A stretch of 36,906 bases of DNA, from contig JAAUTN010000023.1 of assembly GCA_012031415.1 (NCBI GenBank), positions 1 through 36,906 on the forward strand, given 5' to 3'. The stretch is from Leptolyngbyaceae cyanobacterium SM1_4_3 (GTDB taxonomy: Bacteria; Cyanobacteriota; Cyanobacteriia; Elainellales; Elainellaceae). The notes beneath the pieces are model-generated. The model saw nothing but the letters and a program-made list of their open reading frames with translations, was not told the DNA's origin and did not search any database. Position 1 is the first letter of the stretch. Each line of letters starts with the position of its first letter. Of this stretch, positions 9,170-17,654 are shown piece by piece. Both the position numbers and the translations under genes were made by a program.

Positions 9170-10123
9170 ATGCAGATCGATTTTACAGTGGCTATACCAA
9201 CCTACAATGGGGCAAAGCGTTTTCCTTTAGTCCTGGAAAGATTGCGATCGCAAATTAACCTTGATCAAATCAATTGGGAAATCATTGTTATTGATAACAA
9301 CAGCACGGATGACACTGCAAAAGCCGTTCAAGACTATCAATCAAATTGGAGCCAAAACTGTTCTCTGAACTATTACTTTGAACCCCAGCAAGGTCTTGCC
9401 TTTGCCCGTCAGCGAGCCGTTGAAGAAGCGAATGGAACCTTTGTAGGCTTCCTGGATGATGACAACTTGCCTGCGCCTAACTGGGTTTCGGCCGCTTTTA
9501 GATTCGGACAAGCCCATCCCACAGCAGGTGCCTACGGGGGACAAATTCGCGCTGACTACGAGGTAGAGCCTACAACAAGCGTGGAGTACGTTCAAAATCT
9601 TTTAGTAATTAGAAACTATAGCGATCAGCCAAAACTGTTTGAGCCAGAGAAGTTAAGATTGCCGCCTGGAGCAGGATTAGTGATCCGCAAACAGGCATGG
9701 ATAGAAGGCGTTCCAAAACATCTGGTTCACACTAGCGGTGGCGGCGACGATTACGAAATCTCCCTTCATCTATACAAGCAAGGATGGGAAATTTGGCATA
9801 ATCCTGCAATGCAAATTGACCATCGTATTCCACCCTGGCGGTTAGAAAAGAGCTATTTGACGGCGATCGCCCGCACCTATGGCATCTGCACTTGTAGTCT
9901 GCTGATGATTCTTACCGATCCCTGGCAATCCCCAATCGTGCTTTCAAGAAGTTTTGTTGGTAGCCTCCGAAGGGTGCTACTTCACCTACTTAAGTATCGA
10001 GAAAAAGTGAATACAGAATTAGGCCCTGCCTGCGAAATGGCATTTTTTATTGGAAACTTAATCAGTCCCTTTCACTACTTTAAGGAACGTTTTCTCCGAG
10101 GAGATATAAGTAAGCAGTATTAG
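9170..10123 (+). CDS. hpsE: Glycosyltransferase family 2, HpsE type (second copy)
   Basis: A 317-residue paralogue of the preceding gene, 53 bases downstream. Shared landmarks are FTVAIPTYNGAKRFPLVLE at the N-terminus, VIDNNSTDDT, GFLDDDN (acidic triad at 96-98), LPPGAGLVIRKQAWIEGVP, GWEIWHNPAMQIDHRIP and the LLKYREKVNTEL / NLISPFHYF C-terminus. In place of the AED block of the first copy it has SGGGDDYEIS, so the catalytic acid region has diverged and the two copies may use different sugars or acceptors. The pair looks like a tandem duplication followed by specialisation. Likely cotranscribed with its neighbours. Confidence 0.85.
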   Translation: MQIDFTVAIPTYNGAKRFPLVLERLRSQINLDQINWEIIVIDNNSTDDTAKAVQDYQSNWSQNCSLNYYFEPQQGLAFARQRAVEEANGTFVGFLDDDNLPAPNWVSAAFRFGQAHPTAGAYGGQIRADYEVEPTTSVEYVQNLLVIRNYSDQPKLFEPEKLRLPPGAGLVIRKQAWIEGVPKHLVHTSGGGDDYEISLHLYKQGWEIWHNPAMQIDHRIPPWRLEKSYLTAIARTYGICTCSLLMILTDPWQSPIVLSRSFVGSLRRVLLHLLKYREKVNTELGPACEMAFFIGNLISPFHYFKERFLRGDISKQY

Positions 10124-10232
10124 TTGGAAATAACTCAACTATGCACAAAACAGGCTAAGGAAATCTGATATGATTCCGGCTAGAGAGTACTTTTCTTCCT
10201 TTTAGAAAATCTCAAATTAACTAACGCAAGAT

Positions 10233-11240
10233 ATGCCATTAATATCTGTTGTCACCCCAGCCTATAACGCCGAAAAAACCATCAAGCGTACAGTTAAGTC
10301 AGTTCTAGATCAAACCTTTTCAGATCTTGAACTGATTGTGATTAATGATGGCTCTAAAGATTCGACGCTTGATATTCTTTCTAATATTAAAGATCCTCGT
10401 CTTAAAGTTTTCTCCCATTCAAATTCTGGCCCCCAAATTAGTCGAAATCGCGGTATTAAAGAAGCTACTGGTGAATATATCTCCTTCCTGGATGCGGATG
10501 ATTTATGGACACCTGATAAGCTCGAATCTCAGTTCAATGCACTTCAAGCTAATCCTGAAGCGGCGGTTGCCTATAGCTGGACGGATTGTATAGATGAGAG
10601 CGATCGCTTTCTCCGTCGAGGCAGCCACATCAGCGCCACAGGCGATGTATTTGCCAAGTTACTATCTGTTGATTTTATTGAAAGTGGTTCTAATCCTCTG
10701 ATTCGTCGCCATGCTGTGGACTCGGTGGGCTATTTTGATGAATCGTTGGTTGGCGGGCAAGATTGGGATATGTGGCTACGCTTAGCGGCTAAATTTCCCT
10801 TCACCGTCGTTCCACTACCTCAAATTCTATATCGCAAATATCCCAACTCAAACTCATGGTCTAACAATGTAGAAAGGCAAGAAATTGGCTTCAAGCGAGT
10901 AATTGAGAAAGCCCTTGCCGAAGCTCCTGATTCTGTCAAATGCCATCAGAAAACCATCATTTCTAACCGCTACAAATGCTTAATTGTAGATGCTTTAGAA
11001 AGACCCTCAGGTAGAAAACGCGCTCTTACAACCGCCAGATTCCTCTGGATTGCCCTAAAGAATGATCCGTCTTTACTTCGAGCAAGAGTGCTGATAAAAG
11101 TAATCTTGAAAACTGTTTTGGTAGGTCTACTACCCGATCGCCAAGCGCAAGCTTTGTTCGCTAAATTGGGAAGTCTTTCTGATGTGAAAGCACTGCAAGG
11201 ATATTTGCGCCTAGATCCGTCTCAGGTCAAAAAAGCTTAG
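10233..11240 (+). CDS. Glycosyltransferase family 2 (third in array)
   Basis: A 335-residue GT2 enzyme of a different subgroup from the two HpsE-type genes. It opens with MPLISVVTPAYNAEKTIKRT, has the INDGSKDST segment, the D-x-D block FLDADDLW (87-92) and the acceptor-side motif GGQDWDMWLRLA near 174-185. These are the standard catalytic elements of inverting GT-A transferases. The C-terminal 130 residues are basic and helical (KRALTTARFLWIALKND), probably for membrane association. The downstream gene is a clear tandem paralogue. A role in extracellular polysaccharide synthesis is inferred from the neighbouring genes. No Shine-Dalgarno sequence is evident. Confidence 0.85.
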   Translation: MPLISVVTPAYNAEKTIKRTVKSVLDQTFSDLELIVINDGSKDSTLDILSNIKDPRLKVFSHSNSGPQISRNRGIKEATGEYISFLDADDLWTPDKLESQFNALQANPEAAVAYSWTDCIDESDRFLRRGSHISATGDVFAKLLSVDFIESGSNPLIRRHAVDSVGYFDESLVGGQDWDMWLRLAAKFPFTVVPLPQILYRKYPNSNSWSNNVERQEIGFKRVIEKALAEAPDSVKCHQKTIISNRYKCLIVDALERPSGRKRALTTARFLWIALKNDPSLLRARVLIKVILKTVLVGLLPDRQAQALFAKLGSLSDVKALQGYLRLDPSQVKKA

Positions 11241-11270
11241 ATCAAAAAACATCTAAGGAGCTAGAATCAA

Positions 11271-12251
11271 ATGCCGCTTATCTCAATAGTTATTCCAGTC
11301 TATAATGGTGAAAGAACTATTAAAGAAACGGTAGATTCAGCTTTAGGTCAAACTTTCTCCGATCTAGAATTGATTGTCATCAATGACGGTTCTCAAGACT
11401 CAACTTTAGATATTCTTGCTAATATTTCAGATCCACGCCTTAAGGTTTTTTCCTATTCTAATGCGGGCTTAGCTTCCAGCAGAAATCGCGGTATTGAACA
11501 GGCTTCCGGCGAGTATATTGCTTTTCTCGATGCAGACGATCTTTGGACAGCAGATAAGTTAGAAGCTCAACTTAACGCACTACGGGCGAATCCCCAAGCC
11601 AGCGTTGCCTATAGCTGGACGGATTGGATTGATGAATCTAACCAATTCCTTCGCTCAGGCGGACATATCGTGGCAAATGGTCAAGTTTATACCAAGCTAT
11701 TAATCAGAAACTTTGTCGAAAACGGCTCCAATCCTCTCATTCGTAAACAGGCTCTAGATACGGTCGGTGGGTTTGATGACTCTGTACCTGGTGTCGAAGA
11801 TTGGGATATGTGGTTGCGTTTAGCTGCACATTACGAATTTGTTGCAGTGCCATCCCCGCAGGTTTTGTATCGAATTTCTGCAAATTCAATGTCTACAAAT
11901 GTATGGAAGATGGAGAAATCGAGTTTGCGGGTAGTTGAACGAGCTTTTGCTGAGGCAAGCCTCTCTTCAGAACTGGACTCTTCAACTTCTTTAAAGCGAA
12001 AAGTTATAGGAAGCTGCTATCAATATTTGATTGTGAAAGCCCTGGAAGGCAACTTAGAACGACGTAGAGGATTAGCAGCAGTGAGGTTTCTGGGGGTGGC
12101 GATCGCCAATGATCCCACCTGGTTAAAAAGACCCAAACTCATGGCAATTATTCTATTCAAAATTGCAGTAGCTATCCTATTACCTCAATATCAAGCCAAA
12201 AAATTATTAATGTTTATTAAGTCGCTACGCCGCAATCAAGTCCCTGTTTAA
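11271..12251 (+). CDS. Glycosyltransferase family 2 (fourth in array)
   Basis: A 326-residue paralogue of the gene 30 bases upstream. The first 200 residues are closely similar: QTFSDLELIVINDGS, FLDADDLW, VAYSWTDWIDESNQFLRSGG, GVEDWDMWLRLAA and an LYRISANSMS block. The C-terminus diverges more but keeps the LAAVRFLGVAIANDP helix. AAGGAG at 11255-11260 sits ten bases before the ATG. The reaction is sugar transfer from a nucleotide-sugar; donor and acceptor cannot be told from sequence. It ends the four-gene glycosyltransferase run; the next gene is on the opposite strand. Confidence 0.85.
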   Translation: MPLISIVIPVYNGERTIKETVDSALGQTFSDLELIVINDGSQDSTLDILANISDPRLKVFSYSNAGLASSRNRGIEQASGEYIAFLDADDLWTADKLEAQLNALRANPQASVAYSWTDWIDESNQFLRSGGHIVANGQVYTKLLIRNFVENGSNPLIRKQALDTVGGFDDSVPGVEDWDMWLRLAAHYEFVAVPSPQVLYRISANSMSTNVWKMEKSSLRVVERAFAEASLSSELDSSTSLKRKVIGSCYQYLIVKALEGNLERRRGLAAVRFLGVAIANDPTWLKRPKLMAIILFKIAVAILLPQYQAKKLLMFIKSLRRNQVPV

Positions 12252-12336
12252 CCAATTCTGCTACTCGGAAACAGGAGGCAGAACCTTCCCATTCCTACGC
12301 GGAGCATGAGAACGAGGTTGAGGATTTAGGGCTTCG

Positions 12337-13845
12337 TTAGCGCATATCGTAGCCAAATAAATTAGGATCAACCTCGCCTAACTTTAGATCTGCGAGTCCG
12401 TATTCTGCCCAGCGTCGCTCCACCATTGCCGCCGTGTCCACGTCAGATTCTAGCGGTGCGCCCCAGGCATGATCGGTTTCGGGCGGGATTTTGGTTGTCG
12501 CATCAATTCCCATCCGTCCGCCCAGACCAATTTTTTCGCTGGCAAAGTCGAGGGTGTCAAAGGGCGTTTCCGGTAAGATAAACACGTCTCGCACCGGATC
12601 AACCTTTGACGTGATTGCCCATACAACCTGTCGAGGATCGCGGATGTTGATAGTTTTGTCTACCACGATCACGAACTTGGTGTAAGTGAATTGAGGTAGA
12701 GCGCTCCAAAAAGCAAGCGCAGCGCGGCGGGCTTGCCCCGGATAAGCTTTGTCAATGGAAATAATTGCCGCTTTGTAGCTCAGTGCCTCCATTGGCAGGA
12801 AAAAATCTACGATTTCAGAGACTTGCTGCCGCAAGATGGGTGTGTAGATGCGGTTGAGGGCGATCGCCATCATCGCCTCTTCTTTAGGCGGACGACCGCT
12901 AAACGTCGTCAGATAAATTGGATCTTTGCGGTGCATCATGCAGTGAAACCGCACCAGAGGCGAATCTTCAACGCCGCCGTAGTAGCCCATGTGATCGCCA
13001 AACGGGCCATCTGGCAGCATTTCGCCGGGAGTGATCGTGCCTTCCAGGACAAATTCTGAATCGGCTGGCACTTCCAGGTCAACCGTTTTACATTTCGCCA
13101 GATTTACGCCAGAACCGCCATAGAGTCCGGCAAACAGCCACTCGGACAGGTCTACTGGAATCGGAGTAGCGGCTGCCATGATGATGAGGGGATCAACACC
13201 GAGGGCGATCGCCACCTCCAGCTTCTTGCCGCGCTCCGCTGCCTTCCGCAAATGCCTCGCACCGCCTCGCACCGACAGCCAGTGGACAGTCATCGTATTT
13301 TTTGATTGGAGCTGAAGCCGATACACCCCCACATTGGGAATGCCAGTCTCGCAGTCTTTCGTGATCACCAATCCCAGCGTGATAATTTTCCCCGCATCGC
13401 CTGGATAAGGGCGAATCATTGGAACTTGGTTCAGGTCAAGCTCATCCCCTTTGACCACAACCTGATGACAGGGGGGCAGCAAATCTCGACCTGGCTTGGC
13501 CTTCACCACATCAAACAAAACCTTGCCAAATTCGATCGCCTGAGAAATTTTCTTGGGCGGCTTAGGTTGCTGCAACATCCCCAACTTTTTGCCTAATCCC
13601 TCCAATTCCTCAGGATGCTCCATCTTCATCGCCCAGCAAATGCGCTCGACAGTGCCCATTACATTCACCGCAACAGAGTAAGGAGAACCTTTCACATTCT
13701 CAAACAGCAGTGCTGGACCGCCCCGCTGCAACATCCGATTAGCGATTTCGGCAATTTCTAAATCAGGATCAACCATCGCCTGGATTCGGCGCAATTGTCC
13801 TCGTTGTTCAATCTGTTTCAGGAATTCCCGCAGGTCTCTTGCCAT
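12337..13845 (-). CDS. ubiD: UbiD family decarboxylase
   Basis: UbiD-type enzymes are prenylated-FMN dependent and decarboxylate aromatic or alpha-beta unsaturated acids. In cyanobacteria the likely role is the 4-hydroxy-3-prenylbenzoate step of plastoquinone synthesis. The product is about 502 residues, normal for the family. Visible blocks are the N-terminus MARDLREFLKQIEQRGQLRR, NVGVYRLQLQSKN with the expected active-site arginine, HWLSVRGGARH, and EGTITPGEMLPDGPFGDHMG with candidate catalytic glutamates. The frame is open to an ATG at 13875, which has a GGAAG upstream. I prefer 13845 because family members start at MARDLR. It is convergent with the glycosyltransferase run. No UbiX-type prenyltransferase is in the window. 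Confidence 0.92.
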   Translation of the reverse strand: MARDLREFLKQIEQRGQLRRIQAMVDPDLEIAEIANRMLQRGGPALLFENVKGSPYSVAVNVMGTVERICWAMKMEHPEELEGLGKKLGMLQQPKPPKKISQAIEFGKVLFDVVKAKPGRDLLPPCHQVVVKGDELDLNQVPMIRPYPGDAGKIITLGLVITKDCETGIPNVGVYRLQLQSKNTMTVHWLSVRGGARHLRKAAERGKKLEVAIALGVDPLIIMAAATPIPVDLSEWLFAGLYGGSGVNLAKCKTVDLEVPADSEFVLEGTITPGEMLPDGPFGDHMGYYGGVEDSPLVRFHCMMHRKDPIYLTTFSGRPPKEEAMMAIALNRIYTPILRQQVSEIVDFFLPMEALSYKAAIISIDKAYPGQARRAALAFWSALPQFTYTKFVIVVDKTINIRDPRQVVWAITSKVDPVRDVFILPETPFDTLDFASEKIGLGGRMGIDATTKIPPETDHAWGAPLESDVDTAAMVERRWAEYGLADLKLGEVDPNLFGYDMR

Positions 13846-13966
13846 GATGAAGCAATGTAAAGCATCTGATTTCATTATGAGGCTTCCAGCATCAAAGGGT
13901 GCCGAGACTTCCTAAAATAGAATTTCTACCGAAAATGGTTTACTGCTCGTTCCCCTCTTTTTCCTC

Positions 13967-13990
13967 GTTCCCAAGCTGGAGCTTAGGAAC
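13967..13990. repeat. Short hairpin of a common cyanobacterial type
   Basis: GTTCCCAAGCT at 13967-13977 pairs with AGCTTAGGAAC at 13980-13990 with one mismatch-equivalent and a two-base spacer. Very similar small palindromes (TTCCCAAGCTCCAGCTTGGGAA type) are scattered in many cyanobacterial genomes. Here it lies between the divergently transcribed ubiD and natE-like genes. Confidence 0.5.
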
Positions 13991-14064
13991 CAGAGAGCGT
14001 AAAAATTAGAAAAAGACTGTAATCTTAGAAGATTCGCTAGACTATTCCTTTAACGGAAGCTAAT

Positions 14065-14796
14065 ATGACGAGTGCCGAACCCTTACTCCAGGTCGAGGAC
14101 GTTTATGCCGGATATATTCAGGATCTTGACATCCTTCAAGGCGTAAATTTCAAAATTTACCCGGGTGAGTTGGTTGCAGTAATTGGGCCTAATGGCGCAG
14201 GAAAATCTACGCTAGCAAAGGCTATTTTTGGCTTGCTGACTCCGCACCGGGGCAAGATCAACTTCAAGGGCGAAAGCATTGCTGGCTTGAAGTCCAACCA
14301 AATCGTGCAGCGTGGGATGTGCTACGTGCCTCAAATTGCCAATGTGTTTCCGTCTTTAACGGTGGAAGAAAATTTGGAAATGGGAGCGTTCACTCGCAGC
14401 ACGTCGCTGAAACCGTTAAAGCAGCAAATCTTTGACACCTTTCCTATCTTGGCTGAGCGACGACGGCAGCGGGCTGGTACCCTTTCCGGTGGTGAACGGC
14501 AGCAGCTTGCAATGGGGCGGGCGCTGATGCTGCAACCAGATCTGCTGTTGCTGGATGAACCGTCTGCGGCTCTGTCCCCCCTGTTAGTCAATAGCGTGTT
14601 TGAACGAATTCAGCAGATTAACCAGACGGGAACCGCGATCGCCCTGGTAGAACAAAATGCTCGAAAAGCTTTGGCAATGGCTGACCGGGGCTATGTGCTG
14701 GATACGGGGCGCGATCGCTTTGAAGGCCCTGGCCCTGACCTGCTAAACGATCCCAAAGTCGGCGAGCTTTACCTGGGTGCAACCACCGCTCGTTAA
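14065..14796 (+). CDS. natE: ABC transporter ATP-binding protein, NatE/LivF type
   Basis: A 243-residue ATPase of the branched-chain/neutral amino acid uptake family. Visible motifs are Walker A GPNGAGKST (41-49), Q-loop region VPQIANVFPSLTVEENL (about 88-104), signature LSGGERQQ (140-147), Walker B LLLLDEPSAAL (160-170) and the family-typical VEQNA switch (195-199). The sequence AGLKSNQIVQRGMCYVPQ closely resembles NatE of the cyanobacterial N-I neutral amino acid system. The other Nat subunits (permeases, second ATPase, binding protein) are not in the window, which is common because cyanobacterial nat genes are often scattered. The next gene starts 21 bases downstream. Confidence 0.85.
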   Translation: MTSAEPLLQVEDVYAGYIQDLDILQGVNFKIYPGELVAVIGPNGAGKSTLAKAIFGLLTPHRGKINFKGESIAGLKSNQIVQRGMCYVPQIANVFPSLTVEENLEMGAFTRSTSLKPLKQQIFDTFPILAERRRQRAGTLSGGERQQLAMGRALMLQPDLLLLDEPSAALSPLLVNSVFERIQQINQTGTAIALVEQNARKALAMADRGYVLDTGRDRFEGPGPDLLNDPKVGELYLGATTAR

Positions 14797-14817
14797 AGTC
14801 CATTCATCCTATGTGCC

Positions 14818-15383
14818 GTGCTTCAAATTAGCCTCGACCACCTGCAAGCCATTTTTGCTCATGCTGAATCCACCTATCCTGAAGAATGCTGTGGGTTGCT
14901 GCTAGGGCAGGTGGAACCTCAAGCTTCCACAGGCTATAGGTTTGAGTGCCGCAGACTAGTAGAGGTTTGGGCAACCGAGAATGCCTGGAATGCTGAGGCT
15001 GAAGCTGAAATGTGGGCGATGCAAAGTGGCTCTCTCCATGGGGCGATCGCCCTGAAACAGTTGTCGCTGAAACAGTTGTCGCTGAAACAGCTACCTCTCC
15101 CCTTACCAAAACCCGTCGCTACTGGATCGATCCCAAAGAAATCCTGGAGGCGCAACGCTATGCCCGTAGCAAAAATCTAGATATTATTGGCATTTATCAT
15201 TCTCATACAGACCATGCTGCGGTGCCTTCAGAATGCGATCGCCTCTGCGCCTGGTCACACTACTCATATCTGATTGTTTCCGTCCAGCAAGGTAGGGGAC
15301 AAGACGTTCTATCCTGGAAATTGGATGAAAATCGACAGTTCCAATCCGAAGAAGTCTGGACTGTTGCCCCAGTTAGCCCGTAA
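14818..15383 (+). pseudogene. JAMM (M67/Mov34) metallopeptidase, apparently frameshifted
   Basis: Two overlapping frames together give one JAMM protein of about 188 residues. The N-terminal part begins at a GTG (14818) and carries the catalytic glutamate block PEECCGLLLG (21-30) up to AWNAEAEAEM near 15012. That frame stops at 15178-15180. The zinc ligands are in the -1 frame, open from about 15012 to 15383: IIGIYHSHTDHAAVPSECD matches H-S-H-x7-S-x2-D exactly. One missing base between about 15010 and 15110 would restore the gene. A 15-base tandem repeat lies in that interval. Bacterial JAMM proteases of this type cleave ubiquitin-like sulfur-carrier proteins, which fits the E1-like gene directly downstream. 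It may be a sequence error, a real pseudogene or two polypeptides. Confidence 0.75.
15052..15090 (+). repeat. 15-base tandem repeat inside the JAMM gene
   Basis: The unit CTGAAACAGTTGTCG occurs at 15052-15066 and 15067-15081, followed by a partial copy CTGAAACAG at 15082-15090. In one frame it encodes LKQLS repeats and in the -1 frame ETVVA repeats. It lies inside the region where the JAMM coding frame shifts. Because the unit is a multiple of three it cannot itself cause the shift. Confidence 0.85.
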
Positions 15384-15476
15384 AATTCTACTCTCCACAG
15401 TTCACGCTTTAAGTACGTTCGCCCCTTCCCACAGTTCGCCCTTTCTCACAAATTACTACTGTCTTCTGCCATTGCC

Positions 15477-16649
15477 ATGCTAAATCCAAATCTGGAGCAA
15501 ATCCAGCTCGACCGAGACGAATATGAACGCTATTCTCGTCACCTGATCCTGCCGGAAGTAGGGTTAGAAGGACAGAAGCGGTTAAAAGCTGCCAGTGTAC
15601 TGTGCATCGGTACGGGTGGGTTAGGCTCACCGCTGCTGCTTTACCTTGCCGCTGCTGGAATTGGACGCATCGGCATCGTTGATTTTGATGTCGTCGATCG
15701 CTCCAACCTTCACCGCCAGATCATTCACGGCACTTCCTGGGTTGGCAAGCCCAAGATCGAGTCTGCCAAAACGCGAATTTTAGAAATCAACCCCGCCTGT
15801 CAGGTTGATCTTTACGAAGTTCGCCTTTCCTCTGAAAATGCGCTGGATATTGTTGCACCCTACGATATCGTGGTGGACGGTACCGACAACTTCCCCACCC
15901 GCTATCTGGTTAATGATGCCTGCGTCCTGCTGAACAAGCCTAATGTCTACGGCTCAATTTTCCGATTTGAAGGTCAAGCGACGGTGTTTAACTATGAGGG
16001 TGGTCCCAACTACCGCGACCTCTACCCCGAACCACCGCCACCCGGACTAGTACCCTCTTGCGCCGAAGGAGGCGTGTTGGGAATTCTGTGTGGCACTATA
16101 GGCGTAATTCAAGCAACTGAGACGATCAAAATCATTTTGGGACAGGGCAAAACCTTGAGTGGACGGCTATTGCTGTACAACTCACTGGACATGACTTTCC
16201 GGGAGCTAAAGCTGCGTCCAAACCCTGTGCGTCCCGTGATCGAAAAACTCATTGACTACGAAGAATTTTGCGGCATTCCCCAAGCAAAAGCAGCCGAAGC
16301 GGAGGAAACAGCAGGTATGTCAGAAATGAGTGTTACGGAGCTAAAACAACTGCTCAATAGCGGCGCTGATGACTTTGTGCTGCTGGATGTTCGCAATCCC
16401 CATGAATACGAGATTGCCAAAATTCCTGGTTCCGTCCTGGTTCCTCTACCAGAAATTGAGAACGGCGAAGGGGTCGCCAAAGTCAAAGAATTGCTCAATG
16501 GTCATCGATTAATTGCTCACTGCAAGATGGGCGGTCGCTCTGCTAAAGCGTTGGCAATCCTCAAGGAATCTGGAATCGAAGGAACCAATGTGTCAGGAGG
16601 CATCACGGCCTGGAGTCGTGAAGTCGATCCTTCGGTGCCGGAGTACTAA
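15477..16649 (+). CDS. moeB: MoeB/ThiF-type adenylyltransferase with rhodanese domain
   Basis: A 390-residue E1-like enzyme that adenylates the C-terminus of a sulfur-carrier protein (MoaD or ThiS type), with sulfur supplied through its rhodanese domain. Residues 1-260 form the MoeB/ThiF domain: ERYSRHLILPEVGLEGQ, nucleotide-binding GTGGLGS (45-51), DFDVVDRSNLHRQI (69-82), DGTDNF (134-139) and the cysteine in VPSCAEGG (Cys195). Residues about 285-385 are the rhodanese domain with active-site HCKMGGRS (Cys349). No CxxC zinc pairs are seen, as in the MoeZ/MoeBR-type fusions. The gene follows the JAMM protease gene by about 93 bases, which suggests activation and processing of the same carrier. 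No carrier gene is in the window. Confidence 0.92.
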   Translation: MLNPNLEQIQLDRDEYERYSRHLILPEVGLEGQKRLKAASVLCIGTGGLGSPLLLYLAAAGIGRIGIVDFDVVDRSNLHRQIIHGTSWVGKPKIESAKTRILEINPACQVDLYEVRLSSENALDIVAPYDIVVDGTDNFPTRYLVNDACVLLNKPNVYGSIFRFEGQATVFNYEGGPNYRDLYPEPPPPGLVPSCAEGGVLGILCGTIGVIQATETIKIILGQGKTLSGRLLLYNSLDMTFRELKLRPNPVRPVIEKLIDYEEFCGIPQAKAAEAEETAGMSEMSVTELKQLLNSGADDFVLLDVRNPHEYEIAKIPGSVLVPLPEIENGEGVAKVKELLNGHRLIAHCKMGGRSAKALAILKESGIEGTNVSGGITAWSREVDPSVPEY

Positions 16650-16658
16650 GGAATGAGA

Positions 16659-16739
16659 ATTAAATAAGCTGCACATTTTGTGGGATGGGCATCTTGCCCG
16701 TCCGAGCGGGTGAGACACCCACCCCACAGGTTATTTAAT
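16659..16739. repeat. Palindromic intergenic repeat (GTGGGATGGGC type)
   Basis: An imperfect palindrome of 81 bases. The outer arms ATTAAATAA (16659-16667) and TTATTTAAT (16731-16739) are perfect. The inner arms TGTGGGATGGGCATCTTGCC and the complementary CGGGTGAGACACCCACCCCA pair with several G-U positions. The GTGGG(A/G)TGGGCATCTTGCCCG core recurs widely in cyanobacterial genomes. It starts ten bases after the moeB stop and may terminate that transcript. Confidence 0.75.
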
Positions 16740-16835
16740 CCGCAATCCTAAGCAGTCAGAACAGTTTTTACTACCATAGGGGCGAACGGCGATCGCCCTC
16801 GAAGGGTATTGGAAAGAGCGAGTCCCTTTAAGGAC

Positions 16836-16890
16836 GTAGCATTTGGCAAATAGACCTCGAATAAAATAGGAATTCTTGCCGGAATGCTAC
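16836..16890. repeat. Second palindromic repeat upstream of the racemase gene
   Basis: GTAGCATTTGGCAA at 16836-16849 is the near-complement of TTGCCGGAATGCTAC at 16876-16890, with a 26-base A/T-rich centre. The arms resemble interspersed repeats of other cyanobacteria. It lies 36 bases before the racemase start, so it would be in or next to that promoter region. Confidence 0.65.
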
Positions 16891-16925
16891 GCCTCTGCAC
16901 CTGCTAGCCATAACACGGTAAAACC

Positions 16926-17621
16926 ATGAAAACCATCGGTTTAATTGGCGGCTTAAGTTGGGAATCAACGGTGGAATATTACCGACTGTTAAACGAATCA
17001 GTCAAAGCAAAACTCGGTGGTTTGCATTCTGCCAAAATTCTCTTATATTCCTTTGATTTTGCTGAGATCGAAGCCCTCCAGCATCAGGGAGACTGGGATC
17101 AGGCGACCGAGTTGATGATTGAAGCCGCCCAAAAGTTAGAAACAGGTAAAGCCGATTGTGTGCTGATTTGTTCCAACACGATGCACAAAATGGCAGATGC
17201 GGTTCAAGCCAATATTAATATTCCGCTACTGCATATTGCTGATCCAACGGCTAAAAAAATTGTGGCTCGTGGCTTTTATAAAATTGGGCTGTTGGGTACC
17301 CGATTTACAATGGAACAAGAGTTTTACAAAGGCAGATTGACTGATAAGTACGGGCTTGAAGTCGTCATTCCAAATCAGCAGGATGTTGAATTAGTTCATA
17401 ACATTATTTATCAAGAACTTTGTCTAGGAAAAGTAGAATCAGTATCTAAAAATTGCTACAAACAAATCATAGAAACTTTGGTTTCTCAAGGTGCAGAAGC
17501 AATTGTTTTAGGCTGCACAGAAATCATGTTGCTGGTTCAACAGGCAGATAGCGCAGTGCCGCTGTTTGACACCACTGCCATTCATGCTGAAGCTGCGGTT
17601 GACTACGCCATTCAAGGGTAG
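16926..17621 (+). CDS. Aspartate/glutamate racemase family protein
   Basis: A 231-residue cofactor-independent racemase (RacD/YgeA group), expected to interconvert L- and D-aspartate or a related amino acid through a two-cysteine mechanism. It begins with MKTIGLIGGLSWESTVEYYR, the typical N-terminus. The two catalytic cysteines are Cys82 in LICSNTMHK and Cys197 in LGCTEI; both are present. The length is normal. It is cytoplasmic by sequence. It is followed after 33 bases by a zinc alcohol dehydrogenase and a third gene, so a short operon is likely, but the shared pathway is unknown. Substrate specificity cannot be read from sequence. Confidence 0.9.
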   Translation: MKTIGLIGGLSWESTVEYYRLLNESVKAKLGGLHSAKILLYSFDFAEIEALQHQGDWDQATELMIEAAQKLETGKADCVLICSNTMHKMADAVQANINIPLLHIADPTAKKIVARGFYKIGLLGTRFTMEQEFYKGRLTDKYGLEVVIPNQQDVELVHNIIYQELCLGKVESVSKNCYKQIIETLVSQGAEAIVLGCTEIMLLVQQADSAVPLFDTTAIHAEAAVDYAIQG

Positions 17622-17654
17622 AATCGGTTTCTCTGAGTTCACAGGACAGCTACC

